In this document: positions 43,127 to 55,387 of the stretch, one piece after another
How positions within the stretch are numbered: position 1 is the stretch's first letter
How the letters are laid out: every line of letters starts with the position of its first letter
Source of the DNA: Reticulascus tulasneorum
Lineage: Eukaryota > Ascomycota > Sordariomycetes > Glomerellales > Reticulascaceae
Length of the DNA stretch: 64,000 nucleotides
Direction: 5' to 3'
NCBI GenBank assembly: GCA_001557505.1
Contig: LSAX01000011.1
Location: forward strand, 620,001 to 684,000
The notes under the pieces: model-generated
Databases searched by the model: none
Told to the model about the DNA's origin: nothing
What the model saw: only the letters and a program-made list of their open reading frames with translations
Program-made: the position numbers and the translations under genes

Positions 43127-44881
43127 TAGGGAAACGGACAGTGCACCCAGTGTTTTAGAGTGGCATTCATTCCATATGCCGACAGACGGGTCACTCACCA
43201 GCATAGGCAATGCGATATCTTTGAAAACATGCTACATACTATCATCTGATGATATAATTGTATTTCAGACACTGTCTGGAGAGCAGTCCTCCACTGTCGC
43301 CAAGTCACCTAATGTACTACCTTCGTTATGTAATGGACTGGGAGTCACCGGAAATCCTTCATGTAAGCACCTTATATCAATGTCATCAGCCTCTCTGGCT
43401 GGTGCAACAACTCGCGACCGCCAGTTAGGCGAAAAAGGGTTGTGGGCATGTGTGTTTCCAGATACAACGATATATGATTGTTCAACATGAACTGAGACAT
43501 CTGATGCCCCTAACCTTGAAGAATCCCATGGCAATGGGTCAGGGGTTTCCATAGCTGTCAACTGGTAGTCAAAAAAGCCAAGCCTGTTCGAAACCGCCAT
43601 GTGCTTGTGGCCAGCTCTATGGAAAGAAAGTTCTAAGCATTGCCATCTGAGGCGACAGCTGTCGTGGAACGTCCGCTGCGACCTGGCAATCTGGGAAGGG
43701 CCCAAAGGTTCCAAACACTACCTACGTACCTCATACACTGCATTTTGCTGGGCTTGCAACGGGCGTAGCCGAAGAATCCTCACGGAACTTGCTCGTAAAT
43801 GACCTCTCCTCGACCCATAATTTCCAGTATCGAGAGCCTTGCTGGTGGGAATATCTAGACAACGAGTCTAATACACACGGCGTAAGATCAGCACTATTTC
43901 TTGTCTTCTTTGCATCTGGAATCATGTACCCTTCGCACGGACTCTGACAATCTGCGTCCCGCTGCATGCCAATGTTCGCCTAGCAAGTTACTACTTTGAT
44001 GCCATAGTTCTCGCGAGCTGGAAGCCCGTTACGGTAAAACTCTCTCTTGCCATTCCAGCGGGGTTCATCTAAGCGCGGCGTGGGGGAGTGATCGCAAATG
44101 TCCAACGGCACTCAATTGTAGTGGGTGTTGCACGACGCATGCCTCGGCACAGAGGTACGCTGCGACTGATGTCCAAGAACTCCCCCGCATTCGCAGGGAT
44201 GAAGTGCGGAGAGCTAGCATGCTTCTCCTCAACTACGCTTGCCCTTTCGAGGCTTGAATTCGCGAGAATTCATGGAGGGGGCCAATGGTTTCCATGCAAT
44301 GCCCAATGCGACGTACGGCCCGCATCATCTCATACTTGCTGTTGTCGACGCTTTTCCCCCTCCACGATGGGTTGTATGTATATATAGGAGGCGCTGCAAT
44401 GGCGACACCCAATCTTCTGGCGATGCCCTTCCGCCTCTACACCTTCCAATCTTGTCGTGACAAACAAAAGGTATCATTTACTGCCATTCCCGCACGTGCA
44501 TATCACCGGAGCTTGGCGCAAGCCTTCTGACATGGGTTAGATTAGTTTGGACAACCTCATCCCGTACGAACTACATGTGGCGTTGAGTTCTTTAAAAGCA
44601 GTCACTCTGCTTTCTTCGCTTTATTCAGCTACAGCTCGAATATCAACTCTGGCCGGCCCAAAAGGTGTCCCGGCTACTCGCACCTTATATTAAAATCGGA
44701 AGGACCGCGGCAAGACGGCGACTTTACCTGCCTATACACCCACTATCGTCTGGATTTCGGTTGCGACAGTGATTTGGTTATTCGGCCTCAAATTGCCAAA
44801 GCACAAGACAAGACCTCTTGGAGTTCTGGAGATTAGGTCTTTCCAACTCTTAGCCATCTCGATCGAAAATCATCTTCGAAG
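43127..44881. other. Intergenic, 1.75 kb; possible gene remnant on the minus strand
   Basis: Minus-strand frames at 43967-43731 and 43714-43265 have coding-like composition, the second including VVSGNTHAHNPFSPNWRSRV. Neither starts cleanly or joins into a protein I recognise, and the second has no ATG at its head. It could be a decayed gene or an unrecognised multi-exon gene. Confidence 0.35.
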
Positions 44882-46646
44882 ATGCCTATCCAGTCAAGGT
44901 GGGAAGAGACAGTGCCCAACTGCTCCCTCCAAAAATGGATCTTCGGCTCGTCCTTCGAGCCCTTGTCAGATCGAAAGGCATTCCTTGATGCTGATCAACC
45001 GGAGACACATTACTTGACCTTCGCCCACTACCGCCTCATGGCCAAGCAGATCGCAATTGGTCTGCAAGCCGCTGGACTGAAACGTGGCGATCGAGTCTTG
45101 CTCTTCTCGGGGAACAATGTCTTCTTCCCCGTTCTGTTCATCGGCATATTGATGGCAGGTGGTGTCTTCACTGGAGCGAACCCTGGTTTTGTCCGCCGCG
45201 AATTGGCATATCAGCTCAAAGACAGTGGGGCAGCTTTCATGGTAGCTTCAGAAGGGAGCTTCGATATTGCGTTGGAAGCTGCGAAGGATGCTGGCATTCC
45301 TGCGAGCAAGGTCTACGTCTTTGACACGACGTTGCCTAGTTCAAGTCGACCTGACAAACCTGCAAGAGGTGGTGCTCGGCACTGGACCGAGCTGGTTGCT
45401 TCACGCGAGAAGGCGGAGAAGTTCGACTGGGTTGAGCCTGCAGACTCGCGAATTACAACATGCTGTCTGAACTACAGCTCCGGCACAACAGGTGTTCCAA
45501 AGGGTGTCGAAATTTCACATTACAGTTATGTAGCTAATGGTATTGGCGTGGTCTCTATCACGAAAAGGCAGGAGAATTACGAAGAAAGCAAAACGAGAAC
45601 GTCCGGCTTATGCTTCTTACCTCTATACCACGCTTATGCCCAGACATACTTCGTCGCAAATTACGCCAAAATGGAGTATCAGGTGTACATCATGCCTCAA
45701 TTCGACTTTGTCAAGATGCTTACACACATTCAAAAGTATCGCATCACGAACCTAGTCTGCGTGCCGCCCATCTTGGTTGCATTGACCAAACACCCAGTCA
45801 CAAAGAAGTTTGATCTTAGCAGTCTGGAGCTAGTTGGCTCCGGCGCGGCCCCTCTGGCTGGAGAAGTTGCGAAAGAAATGGAGCGGATACTGAACAAGGA
45901 TGGCCTCATGGTTCGTCAGGGCTGGGGCATGACGGAAGTCACTTGCACAGCCATGACATGGGATCCTCTGGTGAGGGATAAGAGCACAGCAGTTGGTGAG
46001 ATGATGCCCAACTGCACGGCGAAGCTCGTAAATATGGATACGGGTAAAGAGATCGCCAAAGCCAATACTCCCGGCGAGCTATGGATCGCCGGCCCATTAA
46101 TCATGCGAGGATACTGGAATAACCCGAAGGCAACGAAGGAGACCATTGTGACAGACCCTGATGGCACAAGGTGGCTGCGAACCGGCGATATCGCGTATGT
46201 GGAAAAGTACGAACCTGGTGGCCTCTTCCATATCGTCGATCGTATGAAGGAGTTGATCAAGGTAAAGGGCCAACAGGTCGCGCCTGCAGAGCTCGAGGCT
46301 TTGCTTCTGGAAAGCAAAGATGTCGCCGATGCTGCTGTTGTTGGGGTGTTGATCAAGGGTGAGGAGTACCCGCGGGCATATATCGTGAAGACCGAGGGCT
46401 GCAAGGCTTCGGAGCAGGATATTGCAAAGTGGCTTGAGGATAAGGTCGTGAAGTATAAGCGTCTCAGAGGAGGTGTTGTTTTTGTGGATGTCATCCCGAA
46501 AAACCCAGTGAGTATTCGAGGTTGCTTCATTGATGTTCACCTGCGCTAACAAGCGGTAGTCCGGAAAGATTCTTCGCAAGGTCCTTCGCGACATGGCCAA
46601 GCAGCAAATCGGTGACAAGACACCACAAGCATCCAAATTGTCGTAG
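44882..46646 (+). CDS. 4-coumarate-CoA-ligase-like acyl-CoA synthetase (ANL family)
   Basis: Two exons, 44882-46507 and 46560-46646, over a 52-bp intron (donor GTGAGT, branch GCTAAC, acceptor GGTAG), give 570 residues. The enzyme should activate a carboxylic acid with ATP and load it on CoA. Seen: the P-loop YSSGTTGVPKG near residue 200, QGWGMTEVT near 345, LRTGDIAYVEK and VDRMKELIKVKGQQVAP near 433-460, and the catalytic Lys in NPSGKILRK at the very end, completed only after splicing. This arrangement is the 4CL-like group, which in fungi often sits in peroxisomes. The C-terminus reads ASKLS, so the classic SKL signal is present but followed by one more Ser. Substrate (aryl or fatty acid) is not readable. 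Confidence 0.9.
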
Positions 46647-47358
46647 GTATATACCCCCTTTGGACAGCGATGCGGAAAAATTTGCGCAAACTGGCCCCTA
46701 TATTTCAAATTAGGAATACGGACCTTTGTAGCTTAGCCTTATACTTCTTGCCATATCTTGCTTCAGGAAGGACAGTCTAGGAACTGTCCCCATATACTAT
46801 GCAGACGTTTTGTTCAAATATGTGTCAAGAGAGCCTGTTTAGGGGTGCATTAGTATAAAGATGACTCGAGAGAGGCGTTCGGTGGTCCAGAATGCCGGAC
46901 ATGTATAGGATTATATTCATGTAGAGGCCTGAAATCATGTATCAATCTCAAGTTTTCAATTGACTTGTCGAGCTGTACCGACGAGAATCAATCTTTTGTC
47001 TCACTAATCTGCTCTCAACACAGAGTACCCAGAGATGAAGTAGTCGATGGCGGACTATCGTACAGCCTGCCAAGGACCGGGTGTGAATTCTACGAATCAT
47101 TTAAGAGCTATACTAAGGTACCTATTTGGCAGATGGGAACTTGGAATGTCATGCAAATTAGATGGGGACGACTTTGGACTTTAAGAGAAGGTGTACAATG
47201 CTTGCGGGACTTGTTCAGTGCTCCTTCTGTTCCAACTCGGGATGGCGTCAGACACAAACTCAGCCTTCTAACCCATTGCCCCTTTCTTTCATTCACAGAT
47301 ACACGAACCTATTTTCCACATTTCCGTCACAATAATGTGTATGACTATCTAGGACGCA
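46647..47358. other. Intergenic, 0.7 kb
   Basis: Nothing recognised; short frames only, AT-richer than the flanking genes. Confidence 0.5.
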
Positions 47359-49037
47359 ATGCCTTGTTTTCCTTCAATCCAAACCTTTTACAACAAAGAA
47401 GGCAAGAGCGCTTCCACTCCTCCCGCGCCTCAGCCTACTTGTCACGACAATGGCTTCACACAAGCCGAAGTTGAAGCGGCAACGAATCCACTGTCAAGAG
47501 ATTGGCAACCTTCGCAGGAGTATGAGGTCGTTCCTATCGCCAATCTGCTACCCGGACCAACATCGGTGCGGTTTTGTGGACGTCTCATCAGCTATAGTCC
47601 GGCTCTGGAACTAGGCGGTCATAGACTCAGCAAGCCGTGGCATCAACTGATTATGAAGGATGATACAGGTGCTATTGGGGTTTATCCAAGGGCCATTACT
47701 AGCTATGAAATAGCCGTGAGACTAATTCTCGTCAGGTGAAGCTCGTTCCAATCGGCATTCCTGCATCGCAACTGGTTTTGGGCCAGCTGATTACTGTCTG
47801 GGCGACCTTTATTGGGGATACCACAATGTCGACTCAGGAAAGCATTCCGTTCGTCACCATGTTCACACCAATTCGCCCAACGCATGACGGAAATCAACAT
47901 ATACAGTTCTCTGTCGATACACAGGAAACTTACCCCCTCTACCGTCTTCCTCTGGAGTACGAAGCTAATCCTCAGCGCTCGATCTCACTCCCTGGGCTTA
48001 TGACCTTGAATGCGTACATCAAGACAGGCTACGATGACGTTCGCGGAGCTCGCATACTCGTATGTGTAAACAGCGTTGGGCCGAAAAAGACGGTGCGGAC
48101 CCCGAACAGTAGCAAGAGTAATGGTACTTCGGATCTTGTGGAAGTGGTCATTTGTGACGACACCGCTGAATGCATCATGACCCTCTGGGAGGACAAGATC
48201 AACTCGACCGAAGCTTGGAGGCCTAATGAGACAATATTGCTCTTGACAAGCCCCAAATTCCAACCTTCCAAGAGAAAAGACTCTGGTCCAAGCATCAGCA
48301 TCGGATACGCTACCTTGATGGATATCGATCCCGTGTTTCCAGATGCCGATTGGCTGCGGAAATGGGCAAGCAACAGGACCAAGAAAAACTGTACGAACAT
48401 GTCGTTCCCTTCAGAGACATGGAATCTAGATAATGCTGTTCATGGACCGGTCCGAGCTCTCTTCACCATTGCGGAGGTTGATGAGTTCGTTCGAGCTGAC
48501 CCTTCGGTCGAGTTCACTGGTAAGCTGAATGTAATCATACTGGGTATGGAATTGTCAGAAAACTATCGACAACGACGGCTTTGTTGTATTGACTGGTAGG
48601 CGGTCGACCTCCTTGCAACCTCAATTCGGACGTGTATTAATGGCTTTGCTAGCTGTGGAGTTCCCTTGTTCGCAAATTCGCCCTGGGCAACATGCAAGCA
48701 CTGCCAGCTGAAGACCGAAATGTCTCTGAATCCCAAGATTATTGGCACGCTTGCAGACGAAACTGGATGCATCGGGCAGGGAAAGCTTGTGTGGAGTCCC
48801 CAGGCATGGAGAGAGCTTTTCTTTCCTGAGGAAGCAACCGAAGGCGAAGTATTACCAAGCTCTGGTGTTATTCAGCCATCTGGAAGCGTCAAGCACAAGG
48901 CCTGGAAACATCTCACTGAATTGGAAGCGAAGTCGCTAAGGGTACTGGAGGAGCAGATGCTCTTCTCGCGACTTACACTGACATTTGGTTGGACACCAAG
49001 CGTTGAGCGGCTGTGTGTGCTTGGAGTAGAATGGTGA
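47359..49037 (+). pseudogene. OB-fold nucleic-acid-binding protein (MEIOB/RPA1-like), with an in-frame TAG
   Basis: Exon 1 (47359-47679) starts MPCFPSIQTFYNKEG. A 56-bp intron (weak donor GTTTAT, branch GACTAAT, acceptor GTCAG) leads to a frame from 47736 to 49037. The joint reads KDDTGAIGVKL, and VLGQLITVWATFIG follows, the wording of an OB-fold strand set as in RPA1 and MEIOB-type single-strand DNA-binding proteins. Downstream, TCKHCQ with ADETGCIGQGKLVWSPQAW looks like the zinc-ribbon OB-fold end. One stop, TAG at 48597-48599, interrupts the otherwise continuous frame (ending CCIDW, resuming AVDLLATSIRTC). It may be a disabling mutation, a sequencing error, or a missed intron: GTAAGC at 48523 to GTGGAG ending at 48660 keeps the frame. 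A meiotic role is inference only. Without the stop the protein would be about 540 residues. Confidence 0.55.
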
Positions 49038-49683
49038 TATAGTTGAGAGATTGGAGGAAATCGCCATGTTCAACGAGTACACTAGGGACTGATTCTACTG
49101 ATACATATGCCTCAAAAAGGGGTTGCTGAGACTTGCAGAGTAGCTGTGTAGATTGATAGCACACTGATCGCATTTGCAAAGCCGTGAGAGTTGAGACTGA
49201 TGCAGCTCTACAACTCACTTGATGGCCGGAGACGCAGAAGGCTAGTTCGGGTACATTCTGAACTTATGATTATCCTAGAAGGCCATGCTGTAAGATTTGA
49301 AAACCGATTCGTCCTCAAATGCCTTGTACTTGTTAACTTATTGGATAGTCTACTGTGATGTTGACTGGATGTTACGGGGACGGGACGAGTTCAGGGGGGT
49401 TGAAGAGACCACGTGGGTACCTACTGGCCCCCTAAAGCAACTGCACAGACCTCGTAAAAGGTAGGTAGTAAAGTAAGTACTGTGGTACCTTGGATAAAGA
49501 GGATTGACTCAGCCACCCTCAGCTACGAAGTAAACCCAAACACGTAACACGAGTACAAGCCACACCAGGACCCATGCTGACTTCAAGTCTCCTGTTTGAA
49601 GGAGGAGCGCATTCATCCCCGAGACAAGACAATTTATCCTCCATCACCAAATTCAATCGCGCACCGCGCAACGACATCTAGCA
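49038..49683. other. Intergenic, 0.65 kb
   Basis: Contains GGTACC-type and TAGGTAGTAAAGTAAGTA sequence near 49450-49490 and the promoter of the CDC50 gene. No gene seen. Confidence 0.5.
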
Positions 49684-51289
49684 ATGTCCGACTCTCCACC
49701 CGCCGTGGGTCATACCGACTCAATAGAGTCCCAGGATCCACATGGAAAGAACGCAGAGAAGAAGAAAAGCCGCCGACCAGCAAGTGAGTGGAAGCCCGGA
49801 AAGCCTGGGATCCGTCGTCGAATACGGAATCGCTGGATCGATTGTTTGGAGAATCTGAAGCTGATTGCGAGCGATAATTAGATACGGCATTTCGGCAGCA
49901 GCGGTTGAAGGCGTGGCAGTAAGTCCTCTGATGCCATCTTCGAGGTGGTGGATTGCGAGACAGAGAATCATTTGCTAACCTGCCAAAGACCCATCCTCAC
50001 ACCGAAGACCGTGCTACCTCTATTCTTCACGATCGGAATAATATTCGCTCCCATTGGAGGCCTGTTGTTATGGGCCAGTGCGAAAGTAGGATAATCCCCC
50101 TCCCACCCCTTCTTGCCGAACGAGCCCTGACTCCTGGTTCCTACAGGTTCAAGAGATCCGAATCGACTATACGACATGCGCAGCCGATGCCACTGCTGAA
50201 ATGAGCCCCATGCCAACCAAAAATGTCTTCACAGCGTTCAGGAACAATTCTCAGGGAGCTAATGTCCAATGGTCAACGAAGAAAGTCAACGTCACATACT
50301 TCCCAACCGTCACTCATGAAGCAAATGAATGCACCATCGAGTTCTACATCCCGGATAGTATGGGACCGCCGGTACTCTTTTACTACCACCTCACCAACTT
50401 CTACCAGAACCACCGGAGATACGTCGCTTCATTCTTCGACAAGCAGCTCAAGGGCAACGCGGAGGGCTCCGGTGCGGTCAACAGCTCGAGTTGCGAGCCG
50501 CTCGAGTGGGACGAAGAGCACCAGCTACCGCTGTATCCCTGCGGCTTGATTGCCAATTCCATGTTCAACGATACCTTCACCTCGCCACTGCTCCTCAGCG
50601 TGCAGGATTCGTCTGCCCCGGAAGCTCTATACGAAATGCAGAATAATTCGAACATCGCATGGAGTTCAGATGGTGACTTGTATGGAAAGACAAAGTACGA
50701 GAACGATACAATTTGGCCGCCACCGAACTGGCGTATCAAGTATCCCAATGGATACAGCGATGCCACTCCGCCTCCAGATCTTAGCGAGTGGCAGGCTTTC
50801 CAGGTCTGGATGAGGACCGCCGGCTTGCCGACCTTTAGCAAGCTGTACCAACGTAATGATGTCAAGGCAATGACAGTTGGTACCTACCAAGTCACCATTA
50901 TCGACAGTCAGTTATTTCCTCGTTTACCGTATTCATTGATTCGCTAACCAAGTTAGACTTCCCAACCGCTGCGTACAAAGGCACAAAGTCTTTCATCATC
51001 TCCACGCGAACAGTCATGGGCGGGAGGAATCCCTTCCTGGGCATCGCCTACGTCGTAGTTGGTGGTTTGTGCATCCTCCTGGGCACCGTTTTCACCATAA
51101 CCCATCTTCTTAAACCAAGGTAAGCACCCGCCTTTTATCTGTTCAGCTTCTTCCCCCTTTTAACTCGTGTACAACAGGAAACTTGGAGACCACACCTATC
51201 TCTCTTGGAACAATGCCCCGGCATCCAAGCAACCCGGCGCCAATACCGCTGTCGCCTCGGGCCGAGAAGTGCGACCAGGCGAGGCCTAG
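49684..51289 (+). CDS. cdc50: CDC50/LEM3 family subunit of a phospholipid flippase (P4-ATPase)
   Basis: Six exons: 49684-49783, 49882-49918, 49989-50085, 50147-50906, 50957-51119 and 51178-51289 (1269 nt, 422 residues). Introns are 98, 70, 61, 50 and 58 bp. CDC50 proteins escort P4-ATPases out of the ER and are needed to flip aminophospholipids to the cytosolic leaflet. Seen: [20 protein letters not shown] just before the first membrane segment ([18 protein letters not shown]), a large lumenal domain with Cys residues and many N-x-S/T sites, [18 protein letters not shown], and a second membrane segment ([20 protein letters not shown]) followed by [11 protein letters not shown]. These are the family landmarks in order. 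Exon 2 is only 37 nt. Which of the two or three fungal paralogues this is cannot be told. Confidence 0.92.
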
Positions 51290-52056
51290 GAGGCTCGCGA
51301 AGAGTCGCAGCGCAGACTATGTTCCTCATCCAACACCACCGCTCCGTCCTTCACCTCGAGCGCGCTGCCCTACAGCACCAACTCGTCAACGGCAGGGAAG
51401 CGCTTACTATCGCCTCTCTCGCTCTTCCGAGAACGGTAGTCTCTCACTTCATTACGTCCAGAGAGCTCTGCACCCGAGATGGATAGGATTAGTTGCGGCG
51501 GAGAAAATGGCATTGTATGAGTACTTGGCTTAAACCCCCCATTTCTGTACTCTCTTGGTTTCGGTCTGCTTTAGTTGGTTGGTCGTCGGTTGCCAATTGG
51601 CCTCTTGGTTACGTATCTTTATGCTTGGTGTCCGTCTTCCTCTACTACTGGCTGACGGACGTCGTCCAAGTTTTATGGTTTCCCTTATCCTTGGCTTGGA
51701 GTTTTGAGGTGTACGACAATAGAATTGTTCCATATATTCTGCTTCTCCCTAGTGATATTGACCGGTGATCAATGTGAGGGACTCCGAGTGATCCTGGGTG
51801 GTTTAGGTGCTACGAGGCAAAGGTTTCATGTCACGAAAAATCCACACCAAATTATGACCGATAAACGCCTGGATTAAGTGCTATATGCTCGAGCAACCCT
51901 TCAGTCCCTTTCAGAGCTAGCAGATTTCCACGTCCATATGGGATACCGTCACGACAATTTTGATACACATACTCTTCCATACACCAAATCCCTGGTATCC
52001 TGCCAATCTTGCTAGTGTATCGCCAAGCAACCCTCCCATTCTCTAGTTAGAGGGGT
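51290..52056. other. Intergenic between convergent 3' ends, 0.77 kb
   Basis: Holds the 3' untranslated parts of the CDC50 and SPT16 genes. Some plus-strand frames run on from the CDC50 end but match nothing. Confidence 0.5.
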
Positions 52057-55000
52057 TTAATGCTTCCTCTTCTTGCGACCACGGTCCTCGTCATCATGAG
52101 CAGTCTCGCGATCTCTCTTCTTCGCTTTCTCCTCCAGCTCATCCCAATCCTCACCCTCCTCATCGCTGCTAAGCTCGGCGTCATCCTCCTCATCGGATGC
52201 GTTTGAGCCGAAGTCGGAGCCTTCGTCACTAGATTCAGACTCCGCGTCCAGCTCATCATCGTCGATCTCAAAGACACTCTCTTCTGATTCCTCATCAGCG
52301 CCATCTTCGTCATCAGACTCGGATTGCAGGAACTTCCATCCACCGTCAACGAAGAACTGGTGCGTGTCTGCTGTAACTGTTTTCATGATGGTCGGCCAGT
52401 TAAGATTGAGTGGACCTTCAGAAAATGCAATATCCGAAGAGTCGAGGAATTCCTTCACATGTTCCAAAAACTCCACTGGAATGGTGTTGACATGGTACGG
52501 AGCTCTCGTAAAATCTTTGAAAACAAAGACCAAATCGAAGTTCTTGAGGCCGAACTGGACACGTTCCAAATGTGCCACTTCAATGTCTTCCAGTGAGACC
52601 ACCATGAACGGTGGTTCGACAACCTGAATCAGGCATTCCGTGGTGGGTTGGATGAAGACATTACTCCTAAAAGGAACACCGTTGAATCCGAGATCTCGGA
52701 TAGGCATGTCAACTTCGATGCCCTCATTCTTACCAGCCTCGGCAATCTTTTGAGCGAAGCCCTGGAAGAGTCGATCCAGCTCAGCTCGCCGGCGTCTCTC
52801 TTCTTGTTCTTGCTCAAACTCGTCTTCATCGCCGTACCTGTATTTCCTCTTCCGATTGCCCGTCTCGTCAAACTGGATATCAGTCGCCTCTCTGTAGAAT
52901 TGGACGTCCTTTGTTTTCTTCTTATTGCCAACGATGATGGGATCCTTTAAGTGAATATGGATGATGACAATAAGCTCATGTTGGCAAGGCTGGAAGAAGA
53001 GATGCCGGACGTTGGAGAATAGAATGTCCACTCTCTGCTGTGTGCTCAACGGTGACTGGTATCGGATACCATTTTGGTGGATCTCTACTTTACCAGGGAC
53101 TCGCTTGCCTTCCATTGCTGGGCGTATAAAGACGTTATCAAGTACAGCCGGGCGCCGGTCTAGAAAAGTATGTTAGTGTGGACGTATGCTTGAGATTAGG
53201 GTTTCGACTTACTTCGAATCTCCGTGAGCTTGTCCTGCTCCACAACATCCTCCATATCCTTCTTCTCCTGTTCCTTCTTGGTTGCATCTCGTTTCATGTT
53301 CGATATTTGCGTTGCAATATCATGATAACGATCTCCATCCGTTGATCGGAAGGTCAAGCTTCTGACGAAATGCGCAGAGGCATCCTCGAACGGTTGATCG
53401 TCCTTTCGACCAACACCTTGACCGGGCGATAAGAGATTGATGCGAAGGAAGGTCCATTCGCCCTCGTCGCTTTTGCTCGCATTTTTGATCGTGTTGATGT
53501 GGAAAGGAACGGGTCGTCCCATGATAGGAAGGACAACAGTGTTGTTCTTCGCGTCGACCACAATTTGTATATCTTTGACCTTAAGTGGAAACTGGTTGTC
53601 GCGCTTATATGACTCGAATCGTTTGAACTTCTTCACCTCTACTCCATTCTGGCCACTGGTCGACTCAGCGAACCGAGCCATGCCCTCATTCTGTTTCTTT
53701 TGCGCCAACTCCTTTTGATGGTCTCGGCGCTTCTTGTCTGCATCGTCGTCTACGTTTGTGTTACGCTCGGAGCGGAGTCTCGTTGACGTGATATTCTTTG
53801 TGGCGACAGCACCAACTCGGGGATCCTTTTTCTCCTTCTTGGGTGTCGGCAGTGCCTCTTCATCGTCTTTGAAAAAGAAAGAGTTGGAGTCCGCATCAAT
53901 CGGCGTCTCTCCGGTAAAAACGACGGCATCACCCGTAGTGACGCGAATCGTATCCGTAATGACAAGAGAATAAATCTTGCTGCTCTTATCCTGCGGTTGA
54001 GGATTCTCGATGTTGCTGAAACCAGTTGTGATGACAAGAGTCATACCATCCTTGAGCGTTCTCGTGCTCTTCGCGTTCAGTAGGAGTGTTGGATCTCTGT
54101 TCTCTAGTCCAACTCCCCAGCCGACATTCTTGAGAAAATGGTTCACCAACTCAGGCTTCTTGGATTTAACGTTGGCCAACGCCTTATTATAGACATCCTT
54201 CACGGCCACACCGTCTCGAATCTCCTTGACGATCATGTTGTGGACGTTGAAGAGGAGTTTGTAGTTGCTCTCTTGCGATTTATTCGGGTCGACGAGGTAA
54301 GTTCGTGCGATCCACGAGCAGTACGACTTGTATCGTAGGCCCATAGCAGCAATGATCGTACCTGGATGCAGGACTTCGTCGTTGCTGTCGGACTGCATCT
54401 TGAGGTCATACTTTCCGCCACTCTGCACAAGTGGTCCCAAGATCCAATCCAGCTGAGCAGGATCCATGTCAGGAGGCAGCTTAGTCTTATTAGGCAGCTC
54501 CACAGTTTTCCAGAATTTGTCATCGTCGAGTTTCTTTTCCACCTTATCTGCAAGCACGCTATGTTTGACCTTCTTTTCCTTATCGAGAATGTCGGACATC
54601 TCTTCCAGGAAGTAGGGAGTCATCAGTGCAACACATGCTTTCGAGGCGGTTCGCATGGCTCGCAGTTCGGTCTCGTCCTTCACGGAGAAGGCAACGGTCG
54701 AGAGTGTCTGAGAAATATCGACTTGCTCGATGTCTTTGCATTGCTCGGTGAAGACTTTGTTCCATTCGTCGACGAAAGGTCCTTTCGAGGTGTCCTTAGC
54801 TATGACCCCAACTTTTTCCTGAACAAATTTTAGCATTAGTAGCTGTGTGTTGCAACAAATGTGGCACGAATACTTACTCCTGCGGCTTTGATGGCATCGG
54901 TAATCTTCACGAAGAGCTTTTCGTTCTCGGCCGCGTTCTTCCCTCGTACTAAGACCTCGAGGGGGAACCTGCCACCTTTGAGCTGTTCGAGATGCTTTGC

Positions 55001-55387
55001 TATCAATGAGTCAGCCGACGGTAATCCTGATACGGCAGTGACGAAATCTCTACCTTTCTTCTGCGTGGTAAGGATATAGATGGTGTCGACGGTTAGAAGC
55101 ATCAAAGTCGTAGGAAACTCGTATCCTAGAAGCCAAAACTGTTCCAAAGTTAGCTACTGATCGCGACCAAGATGAAACTCGATGTTCGGGCGCGTTTCTT
55201 GGTTACTCACATGCATGGCGTTGTTCTTGTGGTATTCGGGAGCCTCCTCGACCTTCCCCATCATAACGATCATGGACGAGACGCCATTGAAGACGCTTTC
55301 TTTTAGTCGAATGTCATTCTTCCAGGCACTCGCAATGTGCGAGATGCGCTCCTGGAAGAGCTTGGTATCGATTTTGATCTCCGCCAT
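52057..55387 (-). CDS. spt16: FACT complex subunit SPT16
   Basis: Five exons on the minus strand: 55387-55211, 55138-55054, 54999-54878, 54818-53213 and 53159-52057 (3093 nt, 1030 residues, normal for Spt16). With Pob3/SSRP1 it forms FACT, which loosens and rebuilds nucleosomes during transcription and replication. The N-terminal 450 residues are the inactive aminopeptidase-like domain ([21 protein letters not shown]-like region, [12 protein letters not shown]). A middle domain follows ([40 protein letters not shown]). The C-terminus is a long Asp/Glu/Ser tail ending in basic residues, which contacts histones. Introns are 72, 54, 59 and 53 bp. Intron 2 (55053-55000) is 54 bp and free of stops; its removal restores the family wording [13 protein letters not shown]. 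Confidence 0.96.

Noticed and set aside
45916..46708. Minus-strand frames of about 200 codons
   Set aside because: They lie antisense to the conserved acyl-CoA-ligase-like gene and have no family motif.
51183..51533. Plus-strand frame overlapping the end of CDC50
   Set aside because: Pro/Arg-rich alternative frame of the last exon and 3' region; no family match.
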